Source: Pseudomonas sp. Gutcm_11s
GTDB taxonomy: Bacteria > Pseudomonadota > Gammaproteobacteria > Pseudomonadales > Pseudomonadaceae
Reading direction: 5' to 3'
Assembly (NCBI RefSeq): GCF_028649395.1
Contig: NZ_JAQSUW010000010.1
Coordinates: 369,014 to 433,013, forward strand
DNA length: 64,000 bases
Shown: positions 63,106 through 64,000 of the stretch, one piece after another
Layout: each line of letters starts with the position of its first letter
How positions within the stretch are numbered: position 1 is the stretch's first letter
Notes under the pieces: generated by a model
What the model was told of the DNA's origin: nothing
Database searches by the model: none
What the model saw: only the letters and a program-made list of their open reading frames with translations
Program-made: the position numbers and the translations under genes

Positions 63106-63930
63106 TTAATCGAGCAGCTGGCTGAAGCTCTTGTCGGCCTCCAGCACCTCCGGCAGCTTGTCGAACAGGGCGTCCAGATCGATGCCCTCGCACAGCGGGC
63201 TGTCCAGCTCCTCGCGGGTCTTGGCCAGGTCGCCGTTGTGCTGACGCAGCGCCTCGGCGATCAGCACCGCCTGCGCCACCAGGCGCGGCAGCGGCATGTC
63301 CGCCGGTGCCTGGTGCGGACGGGTCTGCAGGGCGATGGCCTGCTGGATCACCTCAGGCAATTGCCAGCGCCGCGCCAGTTCGGCGCCGACTTCGGGGAAG
63401 CCGAAGCCCAGTTGCAAGGTCTCCAGCGCCACGCGACCGGCGGCATCGGTCTTGCCGCTGCGGTTGAGGCGCGCCGCCAGTTCCGGCGCGCCGGTCTGGA
63501 TCAACAGCTCGCCGATGTTGTGCATCATGCCGCAGGTGAACGCCGTCTCCATCGCCACGCCGCGCATCTTGGCCAGCAGCCGGCACAGGCTGGCGACCTG
63601 GAAGCTCTGCAGCCAGAAGCCCTTGAGGTCGAAGCCGGAGTCGGTCTTGAAGGCGCCGGTCACCGCCGACGCCAGCACCAGGGTGCGCAGGGTGTTGAAG
63701 CCCAGGCGCGACGCCGCGTCCTCGACACTGTGCGCCTCGCGGGCACCACGGAAGCGCGCCGAGTTGGCCAGGCGCAGCACCTTGGCGGCGATCACCGGAT
63801 CGAGGTTGATGTTGCGCGCGACCGCGTCGAGGTTGGTGTGGGGGTTATCGAACTGCTGGATCAGGTCCTGGGCGACCTTGGGAATGCTGGGCAGGCTGTG
63901 CAGCTGGGAAAAGAGACTGTCGATATCCAT
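63106..63930 (-). CDS. HDOD domain protein
   Basis: A 274-residue HDOD protein starting MDIDSLFSQLHSLPSIPKVAQDLIQQFDNP, which matches the family better than a 21-residue longer frame. The GFNTLRTLVLASAV and TCGMMHNIGELLIQTGAPELAA blocks define the domain (about 15-215), which spans most of the protein. HDOD proteins control motility, biofilm or stress through protein contacts. A second, larger HDOD protein is at 5.4-6.8 kb. GGAG lies ten bases before the start. Confidence 0.9.
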   Translation of the reverse strand: MDIDSLFSQLHSLPSIPKVAQDLIQQFDNPHTNLDAVARNINLDPVIAAKVLRLANSARFRGAREAHSVEDAASRLGFNTLRTLVLASAVTGAFKTDSGFDLKGFWLQSFQVASLCRLLAKMRGVAMETAFTCGMMHNIGELLIQTGAPELAARLNRSGKTDAAGRVALETLQLGFGFPEVGAELARRWQLPEVIQQAIALQTRPHQAPADMPLPRLVAQAVLIAEALRQHNGDLAKTREELDSPLCEGIDLDALFDKLPEVLEADKSFSQLLD

Positions 63931-64000
63931 GAAGGGTGTTCTCCGGCCCGCGGAAAAAAGGAAGGTGGGACTGAAAACATTAGTCAGCCCCACTGCTCCG

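Overview
The window is a high-GC chromosomal segment from a Pseudomonas, most like the P. aeruginosa / P. alcaligenes side of the genus. The evidence is gene order: exbB-exbD-tonB-oxyR-recG-(YbaK/HDOD)-hup-rubA-ubiC-ubiA-phoB-phoR, then phoU-pstB-pstA-pstC-pstS, then purK-purE and adhP-LysR-aspA-MocR follow the familiar Pseudomonas backbone. Extended PstA and PstC proteins, a 310-residue OxyR and a Crc/Hfq-type motif before polyamine genes agree with this. I see no tRNA, rRNA, insertion sequence, prophage or CRISPR array.

Layout: 0-14 kb is housekeeping: the TonB energising complex (exbB cut by the window start), peroxide regulator and RecG helicase, HU, rubredoxin, the first ubiquinone enzymes, PhoBR and a CNNM/CBS membrane protein. 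14-24 kb holds the most remarkable unit, a ten-gene minus-strand operon read from a guanidine-I (ykkC) riboswitch at about 23.9 kb. In order it encodes a periplasmic binding protein, a di-iron desaturase-like membrane oxygenase, two short-chain dehydrogenases, an EamA transporter, a creatininase, an isochorismatase-like hydrolase, an HRI1/lipocalin-like unknown, and the permease and ATPase of the importer. Most junctions overlap by 1-4 bases. No urea/guanidine carboxylase, allophanate hydrolase or ureohydrolase-type guanidinase is present, so this looks like a different route for a guanidine-containing compound.

24-42 kb carries a membrane diguanylate cyclase, an M23 endopeptidase, a succinyl-CoA:acetate CoA-transferase, then the phosphate locus (response regulator, phoU, pstBAC, pstS) with Pho boxes before phoB, pstC and pstS, a transporter, a thioesterase, a sugar-phosphate mutarotase and purEK behind a leader hairpin that resembles an attenuator.

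42-64 kb is small lipoproteins and VOC/MAPEG proteins, a zinc alcohol dehydrogenase, aspartase with a divergent LysR regulator and a clear LysR box, a MocR regulator divergent from a PaiB/GNAT group, then a nitrogen-acquisition block: Na+/alanine symporter, asparaginase, a large autotransporter, glutaminase, acetylpolyamine deacetylase and a polyamine-binding protein. It ends with CBS and HDOD proteins. Several intergenic inverted repeats are good operator candidates. All functional calls come from reading motifs by eye; no database search was run.
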